Origin: Trinickia diaoshuihuensis
GTDB lineage: Bacteria > Pseudomonadota > Gammaproteobacteria > Burkholderiales > Burkholderiaceae
Direction: 5' to 3'
Length of the DNA stretch: 64,000 nucleotides
Assembly (NCBI RefSeq): GCF_003390925.1
Contig: NZ_QUBS01000079.1
Coordinates: forward strand, 53,020-117,019
Every line of letters starts with the position of its first letter. Positions within the stretch are counted from its first letter, which is position 1. The notes beneath the pieces were generated by a model, which had not been told where the DNA came from, did not search any database, and worked only from the letters and a program-made list of their open reading frames with translations. Shown in pieces: positions 44,416-52,719 of this stretch. The translations under genes and the position numbers were made by a program.

Positions 44416-45010
44416 TCAAGCGCGACTCCGTGACGATGCCCAGCAACGTCACGGCATCGCTCAGCGCATTGACCGTTTCCGCGCGCTTCGGGTCCAGGCT
44501 TTTGAGCCAGGCGAACGTCCCGTCCACCACTACGCGATGCAAAGCAGGCGAGCCGCCGTGAACCGCGGCAGCGGCTACCTGCGCATCGCGAAGCGCGATG
44601 CCCGGCTCGACCACCACGATCGATCCCTCACGAAAGCGCGGCGCCATCGACGGCGTGGTACGGACAGCGAACGTACCGGGCCGACGCGGCGTGTCGACCG
44701 TCAGCCACTGCGTTTTGCGCGCAACGTCGCGCTGACCGCGCGCGAACTCGAGGACCTCGTCCCAACCGAGAATCGGAATGGGATAGGCGCGCTCGCTTTG
44801 CAGTAGATAGCCCACCGTGGATCCGAGCGCATCGGCAACCGCCAAAATGGTGCTGATCCGCGGATCCTCTGTCGCCATCGAAAGCACGCGACTAAGCGTC
44901 GCGGGCGACACTCCCGTCTTGCGCGCCAGATCGGCATCGTTCATACCTTGCTGACGCATCAACGCGCGGATCCGCTCCACCATCAAGCTGGCCCTTTGCC
45001 TCGTATCCAT
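44405..45010 (-). CDS. XRE-family repressor with S24 (LexA/CI-like) domain
   Basis: 201 residues from the ATG at 45008-45010. An N-terminal helix-turn-helix (MNDADLARKTGVSPATLSRVLSM, about 20-50) is followed by a linker and an S24 peptidase-like domain: FAVRTTPSMAPRFREGSIVVVEPG has the serine of the Ser-Lys dyad, and GTFAWLKSLDP may hold the lysine. I see no Ala-Gly or Cys-Gly cleavage pair in the usual place before this domain, so self-cleavage is uncertain. It resembles phage-derived repressors, but no other phage gene is near; targets are unknown. Confidence 0.85.
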   Translation of the reverse strand: MDTRQRASLMVERIRALMRQQGMNDADLARKTGVSPATLSRVLSMATEDPRISTILAVADALGSTVGYLLQSERAYPIPILGWDEVLEFARGQRDVARKTQWLTVDTPRRPGTFAVRTTPSMAPRFREGSIVVVEPGIALRDAQVAAAAVHGGSPALHRVVVDGTFAWLKSLDPKRAETVNALSDAVTLLGIVTESRLINP

Positions 45011-45151
45011 CCCGTAAGTTTCCCCCCGGCGAACGTTCGTTGTTCGTCTTGTGATGCCCACTCATTGTAGAGACGAACGGTTTCGGCGGACAGGCGGATG
45101 GCGGCCTTCGCGGCGCGCGGCCGGTTACACGCGCAACGTCACACCCACGCC

Positions 45152-45766
45152 TCATCGCTGCGCGGGTTTTGCCAGCGCATCGTCCGGATGAAGCCAGCCT
45201 CGCAACTTGCTCAACGAAGACAGCCAACGCTGAACGTTCGGAAACTCGGCTTCGGCGATGCCCGCCTGCGAGAGCCAGAAAAGATACGCCGAACAACTGA
45301 TGTCGGCGATCGACGGCCCGGATTTCAGCAGATAGTCGGATGACGAAAGAAACGCATCCAGCGTACGTAAATCCACCATGGCTCGGCCTCGAAGATACGA
45401 CAAGACATCGGCCGGCTGTTTGTCCCATCGCAAGGAAAACCGCAAATTCGGAACGCTGAAACCAATGCGGTTCGTCTCCCACGAGAGCCATTCCAACACG
45501 GACTGCCATTCCGAAGGCTCCCCGCGCAAGACACCGAACTTCTGCGCGAGGTAGATCAGAATCGCGTTGGACTGACACAGCGCTCGCCCGTCATCCACGA
45601 GAACGGGCACCTCGCCGAACTTGGCTACAGCGACAAATTCCGCGGGGCGCTCGCTTCTCGGCGTATTCAGGTCGATCCAGCGGTACTCGTGCGCAACATT
45701 CGCGAGCAACAAGAAGGACCTGGCTTTATACGAATGGCCCGATTCGGAGTTGGCGTACAGGAGCAT
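45152..45766 (-). CDS. Glutathione S-transferase family protein
   Basis: 204 residues from the ATG at 45764-45766 (an in-frame start at 45808 is less likely because it would add 14 residues before the first beta strand). Thioredoxin-like N-terminal domain: MLLYANSESGHSYKARSFLLLANV, FGEVPVLVDDGRALCQSNAILIYLAQKFG (cis-Pro and SNAIL loop binding the glutathione gamma-glutamyl group). An all-helical C-terminal domain follows with SIADISCSAYLFWLSQAG. The substrate is unknown. Alone on the minus strand. Confidence 0.9.
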   Translation of the reverse strand: MLLYANSESGHSYKARSFLLLANVAHEYRWIDLNTPRSERPAEFVAVAKFGEVPVLVDDGRALCQSNAILIYLAQKFGVLRGEPSEWQSVLEWLSWETNRIGFSVPNLRFSLRWDKQPADVLSYLRGRAMVDLRTLDAFLSSSDYLLKSGPSIADISCSAYLFWLSQAGIAEAEFPNVQRWLSSLSKLRGWLHPDDALAKPAQR

Positions 45767-46091
45767 GCGAGTCCCAACGAATAAAGTTTGCTTGCCGACG
45801 ATCGGCAATCGACGATCATATCAGCCGCGCCGTCTTATTGCAGGCATTCGGCACGTTTGGCACCTTCGGGCAGCTTTTCGCGCACGAGCTGTTCACTGAC
45901 CTGTTCACCGAAATGTGCCGGCGTCACTCGAATCCCACAGTCTGACGATTAGCGTTTTTTGCGCCTATCAAAAATCCCAGCTTTTTAAAAAATCGATTAG
46001 AACTCCATTGGGCTCGGAATAACTCGAATGCTAGGCTGTGTCCGTATCGCTCATTCCCGATTAAACCTCGAACGAATAAGGTGATGAAGCG
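45767..46091. other. Intergenic region with possible small gene remnant
   Basis: 325 bp between divergent GST and TIM-barrel genes. On the minus strand 45835-45927 a 30-codon frame from GTG reads TPAHFGEQVSEQLVREKLPE then GAKRAECLQ. It faintly recalls the C-terminal end of a TraR/DksA zinc finger with cysteines missing, so a decayed fragment is possible, but the evidence is thin. The stretch 45950-46040 is AT-rich and probably contains the promoter of the 46092 gene. Confidence 0.3.
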
Positions 46092-46919
46092 ATGAATTTC
46101 CGCACCTCGCCGGAATTGACGCTAGCGCACTCGACGATTTTGGAAACAACGCCACTCGACCTAGCGACGCTTGCCTCGACGATCGGCTACACGAGTATCG
46201 ATCTGCGCCTCCATCCCCCGTTCCCTGGCTCGACCCATTACCAGCTCGCCGCGGGTTCGCCCGCCTCGCGTCAAACAGTCTCGCATCTGCGCAACGAGGG
46301 CATCGAAGTGCGCAGTATCGAGTCCGTCGGGATCGGCCGAAATTTCGATGTTTCCCAGATCGAGCCGCTGCTCGAGGCAGGATCGGTGGTGGGTGCAAAA
46401 AGCCTGACCGTTTTGGGAGACGACCCGGATGCCTATCGCCTCACCGAAAACTTCGCTCGCGTGTGCGAACTTGCCATGCCGTTCGCGCTCGGCGTGGAAC
46501 TCCAATTCATGCCCTGGCGACAAGTGGCCTCGTTCGACGATGCGCTCGACATCGTCATCGCGGCGGCCCAGTCGAATGGCTCGGTACTCGTCGACGCGTT
46601 GCACCTATGGCGTTCGGGCGGCAGCGCGCTCGACGTATGCGCGGCGCCGCCCGGCACCGTCCGCTCGGTCCAGTTATGCGACGCGGGCCCGTTCGCCCCG
46701 GCGTCGATGCATGCGCGCATCACCGAGAACCGCTCCGGTCGGCTCGTGCCCGGCAAAGGCACGCTGCCGCTGCCGGAACTGTTGGCCGAGCTTCCCGAGG
46801 GCACCGCGATTTCGCTGGCCGTGCCGATGACCGGTGTCAAAGACCCGGAGCGGCATGCGCGCGACGTATTCGAATCGACGCAGCGCTTGATCGAGTCGAC
46901 GCTGGAGGCCGTGCGATAG
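46092..46919 (+). CDS. Sugar phosphate isomerase/epimerase-like TIM-barrel protein
   Basis: 275 residues of the xylose-isomerase-like TIM-barrel superfamily (AP_endonuc_2): LAHSTILETTPLDLATLASTIGYTSIDLRLHPP at the N-terminus, GIEVRSIESVGI, GVELQFMPWRQVASFDDALDIV, VLVDALHLWRSGG and RSVQLCDAG. Metal-binding Glu/Asp/His residues are partly visible (ELQF, DALH, LCD). Related proteins include myo-inositol catabolism enzymes and 3-dehydroshikimate dehydratases; no substrate can be assigned. AAGGTG lies upstream of the ATG. Confidence 0.85.
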   Translation: MNFRTSPELTLAHSTILETTPLDLATLASTIGYTSIDLRLHPPFPGSTHYQLAAGSPASRQTVSHLRNEGIEVRSIESVGIGRNFDVSQIEPLLEAGSVVGAKSLTVLGDDPDAYRLTENFARVCELAMPFALGVELQFMPWRQVASFDDALDIVIAAAQSNGSVLVDALHLWRSGGSALDVCAAPPGTVRSVQLCDAGPFAPASMHARITENRSGRLVPGKGTLPLPELLAELPEGTAISLAVPMTGVKDPERHARDVFESTQRLIESTLEAVR

Positions 46920-47042
46920 TTCAGGCCAAGCGGCGAAACGCGCTCGCATGGAGCGGGGAGCCACGTTATCCGATGTCTCCCGTATGGCGCGTCGGCATGC
47001 AACGGCGCTACACTGGGACCTCTCTCCCCGCGGAGCGCCATC

Positions 47043-47366
47043 ATGACCGACCTCGATCCCCAGCGGACCTTCCGTGGGCTGCCGCTCACTCCGGAACAGG
47101 ACGCGGAAATCCGGCATTACATCAAGGTTCGCAAGCAGCATGGCAAGCCTTGGGACACGCCCGAGCTCGAAGCGATGCTGCGCGACATGTTGGAGCCGCC
47201 GGGCGACGATGGCGGCGAAGACGACTTCGATACGGGTTTCGGCAATGCGCGTACCGCGGCCGAACGCGCTCAGTTTTCGGTGGAAGACGAAACCAATCCG
47301 TTCGAAGCCTCCGAGGAATGGCACGCCGCGATGGAATCCGAAACGATGAAAAGGTTAGATTATTAA
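47043..47366 (+). CDS. Small acidic protein upstream of chrA
   Basis: 107 residues, no recognised family. The N-terminal half (LPLTPEQDAEIRHYIKVRKQHGKPWDTPELEAMLRDML) looks helical, the C-terminal half is acidic (GDDGGEDDFDTGFG, EDETNPFEASEEWHAAMESE). CGGAGCGCC precedes the ATG. It ends GAT TAT TAA, and the ATT overlapping that stop is the probable start of the chromate transporter gene, so the two appear translationally coupled. Function unknown. Confidence 0.75.
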   Translation: MTDLDPQRTFRGLPLTPEQDAEIRHYIKVRKQHGKPWDTPELEAMLRDMLEPPGDDGGEDDFDTGFGNARTAAERAQFSVEDETNPFEASEEWHAAMESETMKRLDY

Positions 47367-48627
47367 ACCGCTCACCGTAACCTCCACCACGCCCGCCCGC
47401 GGGCGTGGCGCGTTCGAAGTCCTCGGCGTTTTCCTGAAGCTGGGGCTGACTTCTTTCGGTGGACCTGTCGCACACCTGGGCTACTTCCACCGCGAATTCG
47501 TCGAACGCCGCCGCTGGCTCGACGAAGCGGCCTACGGGGATCTCGTCGCCCTTTGCCAATTCCTGCCCGGGCCCGCCAGCAGCCAAGTCGGGTTCTCCGT
47601 CGGCCTGCTCAGAGCCGGGTGGCTCGGTGCGCTTGCCGCGTGGTGCGGCTTCACGCTGCCGTCCGTCGCCATGCTGCTGGCGTTCGCCGCCTTGGCTCCC
47701 GACCTGAGCGGCACCATCGGCCAAGGGCTCGTGCACGGCCTGAAGCTAACGGCCGTCGCCGTCGTCGCGCAAGCGGTATGGGATATGGGACGGCGGCTGT
47801 GCCCCGACAGGCGGCGCAGCGCGATCGCTCTGGCCGCGATTGCGCTGCTCAGTACGATGCACACCGTCTATGCCCAGTTGGTCGTCATTGCATTGGGGGC
47901 GCTCGCCGGGCTCGCGCTTTATCGGAACGATATCGAGTTCGATGCACGCGGTCTCCCGATTACCACGCAAGCGCTGCAACGGCGCGTTTCGCACACGGCC
48001 GGCGTCGTCGCGCTCGTTTCCTTTTGCGCGTTGTTGGCCGGACTCCCGGTCTTGCTGCGTTTTTCGCCGATGCTAGGCGGCACCGCCGCGCAAACGCTCG
48101 GATCGTTCGACGCCTTCTTTCGCTCGGGAGCCCTCGTCTTCGGCGGGGGCCATGTCGTGCTGCCTTTGCTGCAGCAGCAGCCGCTCATTCACGCGACGGT
48201 GGAACCCAACGAGCTGTTGGCCGGATATGGTGCCGCGCAAGCCGTGCCGGGCCCGCTGTTCAGCTTCGCCGCCTATCTCGGCTGGATGATGCCGGGCGCC
48301 GGCGGACGTATCGAGGGTGCCGCGCTCGCCACGGTCGCAATTTTCCTACCGGGGCTGCTGCTCGTGGTAGCCGCGCTCCCGCATTGGCAAGCATTGCGCG
48401 CGCGCCGCTCCACCGCGACTATGTTTGCGGGCGTCAATGCGGCCGTCGTCGGTTTGCTGGCCACCGCGCTTTATTCGCCGGTATGGACGAGCGCCGTCCA
48501 CGCACCGATCGATTTCGCGATCGCCGCCGCCGGCTTCGTTTTACTCGTCAGATGGAAAACGCCCCCGCTCGCGGTCGTCACGCTATGCGCGCTGGCAGGG
48601 GCCGGTACCGCCGTTTGGGCGGGCTAA
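47362..48627 (+). CDS. chrA: Chromate transporter, probable ATT start
   Basis: 421 residues if translation starts at ATT 47362. Both halves of the ChrA fold are present: N-terminal VFLKLGLTSFGGPVAHLGYFHREFVERRRWLDEAAYGDLVALCQFLPGPASSQ and C-terminal FDAFFRSGALVFGGGHVVLPLLQQQ, AQAVPGPLFSFAAYLGWMMPG. About 10-12 membrane segments. It should expel chromate by proton exchange at the inner membrane. No ATG, GTG or TTG occurs in frame between the upstream stop (TAG 47356-47358) and the first conserved motif; the first ATG is at 47671, deep inside the domain and would delete about 100 residues. ATT 47362 overlaps the TAA of the preceding gene. Confidence 0.85.
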   Translation: MKPLTVTSTTPARGRGAFEVLGVFLKLGLTSFGGPVAHLGYFHREFVERRRWLDEAAYGDLVALCQFLPGPASSQVGFSVGLLRAGWLGALAAWCGFTLPSVAMLLAFAALAPDLSGTIGQGLVHGLKLTAVAVVAQAVWDMGRRLCPDRRRSAIALAAIALLSTMHTVYAQLVVIALGALAGLALYRNDIEFDARGLPITTQALQRRVSHTAGVVALVSFCALLAGLPVLLRFSPMLGGTAAQTLGSFDAFFRSGALVFGGGHVVLPLLQQQPLIHATVEPNELLAGYGAAQAVPGPLFSFAAYLGWMMPGAGGRIEGAALATVAIFLPGLLLVVAALPHWQALRARRSTATMFAGVNAAVVGLLATALYSPVWTSAVHAPIDFAIAAAGFVLLVRWKTPPLAVVTLCALAGAGTAVWAG

Positions 48628-48667
48628 AGCCGAACGAGGACGCAGCGTCCCACGTTCGGCGCGGCCG

Positions 48668-49321
48668 TTACTTCGGCTGCGCGACCGTGCGCAGATACGG
48701 CTTGAGCGTCTTGAACCCTTGCGGGTACTTCTTCTTGGCTTCCTCGTCGGACACCGACGTGGGGATGATGACGTCGTCGCCCGGACGCCAATTCGCGGGC
48801 GTCGCCACCGAGTGCTGCGCATTGACTTGCAAGGCGTCGAGCAAGCGCAGGACCTCATCGAAGTTGCGGCCGGCGCTCATCGGGTAGACGAGCATCGCCT
48901 TAACCTTCTTATCCGGGCCCACGATAAAGATAGAACGAATCGTGGCATTGTCGTTCGCCGTGCGCGCACCGCCGCTCGCGTTCGGGTGAATCATGTCGTA
49001 CAGCTTCGACACGGTGAGGTCGTGATCGCCGATCACCGGGAAGTTGACGGCGTGCCCTTGCGTCTCGGCAATATCGCCGACCCACTTCTCGTGATCGCTG
49101 ACGGGATCGACGCTCAGGCCGATGACCTTGGTATTGCGCTTATCGAATTCCGGCTTCAAGCGCGCGACGGTCCCGAGTTCGGTCGTGCAAACGGGCGTGA
49201 AATCCTTCGGATGCGAAAACAAAATGGCCCAGTGATCGCCGATCCACTCATGAAACTTGATCGTGCCTTCGGTGGTTTCGGCGGTGAAATCGGGTGCGAC
49301 GTCGCCGATGCGGATGGTCAT
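48668..49321 (-). CDS. 1-Cys peroxiredoxin (AhpC/TSA, Prx6 type)
   Basis: 217 residues from the ATG at 49319-49321. The peroxidatic cysteine lies in FSHPKDFTPVCTTELGTVARLKPEFDKRN, the Prx6-type active site, and the C-terminal extension with NWRPGDDVIIPTSVSDEEAKKKYPQGFKTLKPYLR is typical of 1-Cys peroxiredoxins. No resolving cysteine is visible, so an external thiol must reduce it. It removes hydrogen peroxide and alkyl hydroperoxides in the cytosol. Divergent from the nitrate assimilation operon. Confidence 0.95.
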   Translation of the reverse strand: MTIRIGDVAPDFTAETTEGTIKFHEWIGDHWAILFSHPKDFTPVCTTELGTVARLKPEFDKRNTKVIGLSVDPVSDHEKWVGDIAETQGHAVNFPVIGDHDLTVSKLYDMIHPNASGGARTANDNATIRSIFIVGPDKKVKAMLVYPMSAGRNFDEVLRLLDALQVNAQHSVATPANWRPGDDVIIPTSVSDEEAKKKYPQGFKTLKPYLRTVAQPK

Positions 49322-49514
49322 ATCGAACCTCCTCGGTTGATTACGTTGGCAAGCACTAAGATCCGCTGCCGCCCACTCCATGCCCCGGGCGGACCTCGCG
49401 GGATGAGTTTCAAGTGAGGCTCAGAATTATAGTCCCCGATGCGCCGCTGCATCGGCCAATGACGCACCGAAGCGGACGGCCTCGCGCCGAACGGGTGCGG
49501 CGCGCGCGGTGCGC

Positions 49515-49530
49515 TGCACTGCTGCAGTGC
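49515..49530 (+). promoter_or_regulatory. Putative NtrC enhancer site
   Basis: TGCACT (49515-49520), GCTGC spacer, AGTGC (49526-49530): an inverted repeat close to the NtrC consensus TGCACC-N5-GGTGCA. It lies about 110 bp upstream of the expected sigma-54 start site. A further half-site, GGTGCA, is at 49539-49544. Confidence 0.5.
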
Positions 49531-49607
49531 GGCAAGTTGGTGCATCGGCTCGCTAGCGTCGCGCGTCCATCGCCGCAAAGCCTTGTGCATCCTGGCTTCG
49601 CATCAAT

Positions 49608-49623
49608 TGGCATACCCTTTGCA
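49608..49623 (+). promoter_or_regulatory. Sigma-54 promoter of the nirB operon
   Basis: TGGCATA (49608-49614), CCCT, TTGCA (49619-49623) matches the sigma-54 consensus TGGCAYR-N4-TTGCW with correct spacing of the -24 GG and -12 GC. Transcription would start near 49634. Confidence 0.72.
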
Positions 49624-49638
49624 TAGTAATCGCGCGTA

Positions 49639-49656
49639 CCCGGCAACGGCGCCGGG
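49639..49656 (+). ncRNA. Leader hairpin with ANTAR-type hexaloop
   Basis: CCCGGC (49639-49644), hexaloop AACGGC, GCCGGG (49651-49656). The loop has A at position 1 and G at position 4, the pattern recognised by ANTAR-domain antiterminators. It lies about 5 nt from the predicted transcript start. The second hexaloop hairpin that usually follows could not be found with certainty. Confidence 0.6.
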
Positions 49657-49753
49657 ATGCATGCAACGCAACGCGATTGCGCAGCGACGGCGGCACGACC
49701 TCGGTTGAAGTCTCGGCACGCCTTCTCCTGTGCATCGCTCACGCTTCAAGGAC

Positions 49754-49795
49754 AACGGCGTCCCCTCGTGCACCCGCACGAGCGGACGCCGTTTT
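49754..49795 (+). terminator. Intrinsic terminator (attenuator) in the nirB leader
   Basis: AACGGCGTCC (49754-49763) pairs with GGACGCCGTT (49784-49793), and inside it CTCGTGC pairs with GCACGAG around loop ACCC, with a single C-C mismatch; TTTT (49792-49795) then CGTT follow. It lies between promoter and nirB start, so it should stop transcripts unless antiterminated. Confidence 0.82.
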
Positions 49796-49881
49796 CGTTG
49801 GTGCATGCCACGAAACCAATTTCTGTCTTTCCCCGTCGTGCAATGACGCTGCGACCTCAACGATTCAAGGAGTATGCAACG

Positions 49882-52314
49882 ATGAACGCGCCCCGACTCG
49901 TCGTAATCGGCAACGGCATGGCCGGTATTCGCACGATCGAAGAATTGCTCGCGCTCGCCCCGAATCACTACGAGATCACCGTCTTCGGCGCCGAGCCGCA
50001 TCCGAACTACAACCGGATCTTGCTTTCGCCCGTGCTCGCCGGCGAGCAGACGTTCAAAGACATCGTGCTCAATCCGCTCGAGTGGTACGAGGAAAACGGC
50101 ATTCGCCTTCATTTGGGTAAGAGCGTGTCGAGGATCGACCGCAAGCGCCGCATCGTCGTGGCCGACGACGGCACCGAGGCGCCGTACGACCGCCTGCTCA
50201 TCGCCACGGGATCGCAACCGTTTATCTTGCCGGTGCCCGGCGCCGGACTCAAAGGCGTGATTACGTACCGCGATATCGGCGACACGCAAGCGATGATCGA
50301 TGCGGCCAACGTCAAGCGGCGCGCCGTCGTCATCGGCGGCGGGCTCCTCGGGCTCGAGGCCGCCAACGGATTGAAGCTGCGCGGCATGGAAGTGACGGTC
50401 GTCCACCTTGCATCGACGCTGCTCGAGCGCCAGCTCGACGAAAACGCGGGCCGTCTGCTGCAACGCTCGCTCGAGGCCCGTGGCTTGCAGTTCCTGCTCG
50501 CGAAAGCGACGAGCGAAATCATCGGCAACGAAGCCGGCGAAGTCGCGGGCGTGCGTTTCAAGGACGGCGACGAAATCGAAGCCGACCTCGTCGTCATGGC
50601 CGCGGGCATCCGCCCCAATACCACGCTCGCCGAAGCGGCCGGACTGCATTGCGATCGCGGCATCGTCGTCAACGACACGCTGCAAACGTACGATCCCCGC
50701 ATCTACGCCGTCGGGGAATGCGTGAGCCACCGCGGCGTCGCCTATGGGCTCGTCGCGCCGCTATTCGAGCAAGCCAAGGTGTGCGCGAATCACCTCGCGC
50801 TGATGGGGATCGGCAGCTACAAAGGCTCCGTGCTATCGACCAAACTCAAGGTCACGGGAATCGATTTGTTCTCGGCGGGCGATTTCGTCGGCGGCGAAAA
50901 CACCGAACAAATCGTCCTCTCGGATCCGGCGAGCGGCGTCTACAAGAAACTCGTCATCGAAGACGACCGCTTGGTGGGCGCGTGCCTCTACGGCGATACG
51001 GCCGACGGCGCCTGGTATTTCAAACTCCTGCGCGAAGGCCGCAAGCTCGGCGAGTTGCGCGATCGCTTGATGTTCGGCGAATCGAGCATCGGCGACGCAG
51101 GCGTGCAAGGGCACAATCGCGCCGCCGCCCTTGCCGATTCGGATGAAGTCTGCGGTTGCAACGGCGTGTGCAAGGGCACGATCGTCAAAGCCATCACCGA
51201 AAAGGGGCTCTTTACGCTCGATGAAGTCAAGAAGCACACGAAGGCGTCCAGTTCATGCGGCTCGTGCTCGGGCCTCGTCGAACAAATCTTGATGAGCACG
51301 GTCGGCACGAGCTTCCAAGAAACGCCGAAGACGAAAGCGATGTGCGGCTGCACGGATCGCACGCACGACGAAGTGCGCAAAGCCGTGCGCGAGCACAAGC
51401 TGCTTACGCATCGCGCCGTCTATGACTTCCTCGAATGGCGCACGCCGAACGGATGCGCCACGTGCCGCCCGGCCGTCAACTATTACCTGATCTCCACGTG
51501 GCCGCACGAGGCCGTCGACGATCCGCAAAGCCGCTTCGTCAACGAACGCGTGCACGCGAACATTCAAAAGGACAATACGTTCTCGGTCGTGCCGCAAATG
51601 AAGGGCGGCGTCACGACGCCCGACGAACTGCGCCGCATCGCCGACGTGGCCGACAAATACAAGATTCCGATGGTCAAGGTCACCGGCGGTCAGCGCATCG
51701 ATTTGCTCGGCGTGAAGAAGGAAGACTTGGTCCACGTGTGGAAAGACCTCGGCATGCAGTCGGGCCATGCGTACGGCAAATCGATCCGTACCGTGAAGAC
51801 CTGCGTCGGCAGCGAGTTTTGCCGGTTCGGTACGCAAAACAGCACGCAAATGGGCATCGATCTCGAGACCATGCTAGCGAACATGTGGTCGCCCCACAAG
51901 GTCAAGCTCGCCGTCTCCGGATGCCCGCGCAATTGCGCCGAGGCGGGGATCAAGGATGTCGGCGTCATCGCCGTCGATAGCGGCTGGGAGCTTTACGTCG
52001 GCGGCAACGGCGGCATCAAGACCGAAGTCGCTCAGTTCCTGGTCAAGGTGAAGACGGCCGAGGAAGTGAAGGAATACACGGGCGCGTTCCTGCAACTGTA
52101 TCGCGAGGAGGCGCACTACCTCGACCGCACGGTCCATTACATCGCTCGCGTCGGCCTCGACTACGTCAAGCAAAAAATCGTGGACGATGCCGCCAATCGC
52201 CGCGCGCTATACGAACGGCTCCTTTACGCGCTCGACGGGTTGCCCGACCCGTGGCAAGCGCGTATCGGCGGACAGCACGAGCGCGAATACATTCCGCTCA
52301 AGGTCATCGCCTAG
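49882..52314 (+). CDS. nirB: Assimilatory nitrite reductase large subunit
   Basis: 810 residues from ATG 49882, with CAAGGAG at 49866-49872. FAD-binding VVIGNGMAGIRTIEEL (7-22), NADH-binding VVIGGGLLGLEAANGL (about 148-163), two BFD-like [2Fe-2S] units (CGCNGVCKGTIVKAI near 423; MCGCTDRTHDEV near 486) and the siroheme/[4Fe-4S] ligands TCVGSEFCRFGTQNSTQMG (near 640) and SGCPRNCAEAGIKDVG (near 678) are all intact. It reduces nitrite to ammonium with NADH in the cytosol. First gene of nirB-nirD-nasA-nasT-nasS; expression is probably governed by the sigma-54 promoter and attenuator described separately. Confidence 0.97.
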   Translation: MNAPRLVVIGNGMAGIRTIEELLALAPNHYEITVFGAEPHPNYNRILLSPVLAGEQTFKDIVLNPLEWYEENGIRLHLGKSVSRIDRKRRIVVADDGTEAPYDRLLIATGSQPFILPVPGAGLKGVITYRDIGDTQAMIDAANVKRRAVVIGGGLLGLEAANGLKLRGMEVTVVHLASTLLERQLDENAGRLLQRSLEARGLQFLLAKATSEIIGNEAGEVAGVRFKDGDEIEADLVVMAAGIRPNTTLAEAAGLHCDRGIVVNDTLQTYDPRIYAVGECVSHRGVAYGLVAPLFEQAKVCANHLALMGIGSYKGSVLSTKLKVTGIDLFSAGDFVGGENTEQIVLSDPASGVYKKLVIEDDRLVGACLYGDTADGAWYFKLLREGRKLGELRDRLMFGESSIGDAGVQGHNRAAALADSDEVCGCNGVCKGTIVKAITEKGLFTLDEVKKHTKASSSCGSCSGLVEQILMSTVGTSFQETPKTKAMCGCTDRTHDEVRKAVREHKLLTHRAVYDFLEWRTPNGCATCRPAVNYYLISTWPHEAVDDPQSRFVNERVHANIQKDNTFSVVPQMKGGVTTPDELRRIADVADKYKIPMVKVTGGQRIDLLGVKKEDLVHVWKDLGMQSGHAYGKSIRTVKTCVGSEFCRFGTQNSTQMGIDLETMLANMWSPHKVKLAVSGCPRNCAEAGIKDVGVIAVDSGWELYVGGNGGIKTEVAQFLVKVKTAEEVKEYTGAFLQLYREEAHYLDRTVHYIARVGLDYVKQKIVDDAANRRALYERLLYALDGLPDPWQARIGGQHEREYIPLKVIA

Positions 52315-52352
52315 GGGCATCGGAGCCCATCGAAACGCATCGAACGGAACGA

Positions 52353-52703
52353 ATGGACATCGATATGGATTTGGAAATGGATACGACTATCTCCTCGACG
52401 TGGACGCACGTTTGCAGCATCGCCGATATCCCGCGACTGGGCAGCCGCGTGCTCAAGCGCGAGGACGGCGACATCGCGCTATTTCGCACGGCCGACGACG
52501 CGGTTTTCGCGCTGCACGATCGCTGCCCGCACAAAGGCGGCGCGCTCTCGCAAGGCATCGTGCACGGCAAGACCGTGACGTGCCCGCTCCATAGCTGGAA
52601 CATCGCGCTCGAAACGGGCGAAGCGTGCGCGCCCGATGAAGGCTGCACGCTGCGTTTCGCCGTGAAAGTGGACGGCGACGCCGTGTTCATTCGCTTCGCC
52701 TGA
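52353..52703 (+). CDS. nirD: Nitrite reductase small subunit, Rieske-like
   Basis: 116 residues. Rieske-type [2Fe-2S] ligands appear as CPHKGGALSQGIVHG and CPLHSWNIALETGEA, the pattern CxH with CxxH of NirD proteins that retain the cluster site (E. coli NirD has lost it). The N-terminus MDIDMDLEMDTTISSTW is acidic, and ATG codons at 52353, 52365 and 52377 are all possible starts. It lies 38 bp after nirB and partners the large subunit. Confidence 0.93.
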   Translation: MDIDMDLEMDTTISSTWTHVCSIADIPRLGSRVLKREDGDIALFRTADDAVFALHDRCPHKGGALSQGIVHGKTVTCPLHSWNIALETGEACAPDEGCTLRFAVKVDGDAVFIRFA

Positions 52704-52719
52704 TAAGGATCTCGCCGCG

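Noticed and set aside
45835..45927. 30-codon minus-strand frame resembling a TraR/DksA zinc-finger tail
   Set aside because: Too short, GTG start without ribosome site, and key cysteines missing; mentioned only as a possible remnant.
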